Below the pieces are notes generated by a model. The model worked only from the letters and a program-made list of their open reading frames with translations, did no database searches and was not told where the DNA came from. From Ruminococcus sp. UBA7477 (GTDB taxonomy: Bacteria; Bacillota; Clostridia; Oscillospirales; Ruminococcaceae): a DNA stretch of 7,362 bases. Within the stretch, counting starts at the first letter, position 1. Each line of letters starts with the position of its first letter. The translations under genes and the position numbers were made by a program. The stretch covers positions 6,355-13,716 of the forward strand of contig DLOT01000076.1 in assembly GCA_002479715.1 (NCBI GenBank), in the 5' to 3' direction. Below, piece after piece: positions 6,801-7,362 of the stretch.

Positions 6801-7362
6801 TCAAGGATTTCGGCGCAGGCTTTTTCAGCGGCTTTTTGTGATTTAAGCTCGTCTATGCTTTTGTCGATGTAGCTTTGCGCAAAGGGAAGCGAGCGTATGT
6901 ATCTGTAGACCTCCTTGGCGCTTTCGATAAGGCTGTCACTGCTTGAGAACACAAGATCTGTGAGCTTTTCAGTTTCGGAGGTATGGTCTTTGTAAAAATC
7001 GTCTACCGCTCGTCTGAACATCTCATCAACGATGATCTCAACATCATTCTCTTCAAGAATACGGACGCCGTTTTGCAGACCGAGAGTGTGAACGTTGTTT
7101 CGCACAAGGTCAAGGCAAAATGCATTTATGGTCATGATCTTAGCCGATTGCAGACTGCTTTGCTGCTGTAAAAGCCATTCATTGTCGGTGCTTTCGGCTA
7201 TTTTGTCGGAAAGCGCCGTGCTGAGCTTATCTCTCAGCTGAGCCCCCGCTGCGTTCGTGAAGGTGACGGCAAGCAGAGTGTCGGCAGGAACGGCAGCGGT
7301 TTCGTCTGAGAGAATTTCTATACTGCGCTCGATCAGAACGGCTGTTTTGCCGCTTCCTGCTG
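3887..7362 (-). CDS. addA: ATP-dependent helicase/nuclease subunit A (AddA), 5' end cut by the window edge
   Basis: AddA is the UvrD-like 3'-5' helicase and nuclease subunit of AddAB, which resects double-strand breaks and loads RecA (RecBCD equivalent). The window shows 1157 residues; a few tens are missing at the N-terminus, judged by family length. Positions below count from the first visible residue. Seen in order: Walker A AGSGKT (1-6, 7343-7360), VTFTNAAGAQLR, TINAFC, Walker B LIDEFQD (6197-6217), motif III VGDIKQAIYGFR (416-427), NFRSRQ (458-463), motif V MTMHKSKGLEFP (752-763), motif VI LLYVAVTRAKER (825-836). The C-terminal RecB-type nuclease has GTLTH (995-999), Asp1093 in GIAD, DYKTD (1106-1110) and QLELY (1125-1129), so both activities look intact. 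Residues 301-311 carry an unusual four-cysteine cluster. The ATG at 7133 is internal, because the reading frame continues upstream through Walker A. addB is expected off the right edge. Confidence 0.96.
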   Translation of the reverse strand, partial: AGSGKTAVLIERSIEILSDETAAVPADTLLAVTFTNAAGAQLRDKLSTALSDKIAESTDNEWLLQQQSSLQSAKIMTINAFCLDLVRNNVHTLGLQNGVRILEENDVEIIVDEMFRRAVDDFYKDHTSETEKLTDLVFSSSDSLIESAKEVYRYIRSLPFAQSYIDKSIDELKSQKAAEKACAEILETSLSVCLRIKALNEKAEILCKGLYQDDGIGDILSDDEAFIEKLISAVSLSDWDTSYALLSQYKPKRNKAKLTEKSADKFESLMQFNSDKEARLLISSLRDESKELIKQLAEDVCCPFEEVCDDCAQSAQLAETLLGIISHADELITAEKQSRNGCDFADVELMTVKLLCENEDGKLKRTRLCEELAASGEFGMILIDEFQDINNLQEIIFKCISDTDDLDISGKNVFAVGDIKQAIYGFRLSNPKLFSKARENARSPEYEGSLKEIVLSKNFRSRQSVIDFANFLFSHLMSREVGGVDYTESERLYAGASYDGEDAPTEIALFDGDEQTAVAEKIRSMIDAETPVFENGKSRPCRPSDFCVLTRNKTQNALFSAAFEKQGLKMSCREIDGYLKSREISLMTSLLKIIDKPMNDIAMLSVMLSPIFGFSDDQAASLKSGRTRGDKLYTLMVKAERRELDNSLKAKCKETLEKISLFRYYASAMPTEQLIRRLLVETDFYILTASFSGGERAQANLRLLLELASDYDKGSGGGLTGFLRYLDGVVKNKKDFKQAVTVTEENDAVNVMTMHKSKGLEFPFVFLSCLKTEFRFDDKAPVVLDESGIGIRITDRKLFARYPTAPYTAISAHKRKETISEEMRLLYVAVTRAKERLIITLPKVLPSQAASRTSKMLEDAAAVSCITPETALSAKSMLDWILTACAFSCDCDRLIKQLGLPDNVRQTDRSCRITVSEIAEDKKEAASRNTKKAEDLDKELFSQLESLLAQPAPKISDDLAKVSVTEISHRDSAPFYPQIPNFSGKKDGFSSAERGTLTHRFMELCDFKAACRSVEGELDRLLSLGRFSEKEAAGIYTEALEKFFRGDLAEKMLGSKNMMREKQFMIKLCDLPLSKERFGEYASSSGMIQGIADCIFEEEDGYTIVDYKTDKVETPEELTERYSLQLELYQNAFSVLLDKPITRCVIYSFWLGKAIEL

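Noticed and set aside
3887..7135. Starting addA at the ATG at 7133-7135
   Set aside because: The frame stays open to the right edge and the upstream codons encode Walker A (GSGKT) and VTFTNAAGAQLR, which belong to the helicase. That Met is just before TINAFC, an internal motif.

Overview
The window looks like chromosomal DNA from a low-to-mid-GC anaerobic Firmicute, most likely a Clostridia/Oscillospirales relative such as Ruminococcus. The reasons are a fermentative bifunctional AdhE, an AddA-type (not RecB-type) helicase-nuclease, strong AGGAGG-like ribosome binding sites, Gram-positive-style promoters, and AT-rich intergenic DNA between coding regions of moderate GC. The genus is an inference from protein style. 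No mobile element, CRISPR array, tRNA or rRNA is visible.

Layout from left to right. Positions 1-42 hold a strong hairpin followed on the + strand by a T-rich tract, just past the end of adhE. Positions 96-2738 (minus) encode a complete 880-residue AdhE, the bifunctional acetaldehyde/alcohol dehydrogenase that turns acetyl-CoA into ethanol and reoxidises two NADH. Positions 2739-3055 are a 317-bp AT-rich divergent control region. It carries a consensus promoter for adhE, an extended -10 promoter for the + strand gene, and several inverted and direct repeats, including two copies of ATTGC-N9-GCAAT. Positions 3056-3814 (plus) encode a 252-residue protein with an aminoglycoside-phosphotransferase/choline-kinase-like fold. 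Two of its usual active-site residues are exchanged: Asn to Asp in the catalytic loop and Asp to Asn in the metal-binding motif. Positions 3838-3879 are a 13-bp-stem terminator between convergent genes. From 3887 to the right edge (minus) lies addA, complete at its C-terminus and cut by the window edge just upstream of the Walker A motif.

The three genes do not form an obvious pathway. AdhE is central fermentation and AddA is double-strand-break repair (with AddB, presumably encoded off the right edge). The kinase-like gene is a single-gene transcription unit whose only link to adhE is the shared divergent control region. The points most worth following up are the exchanged active-site residues of the kinase-like protein and the matched pair of operator-like repeats in the divergent region. 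The rest reads as ordinary housekeeping sequence.
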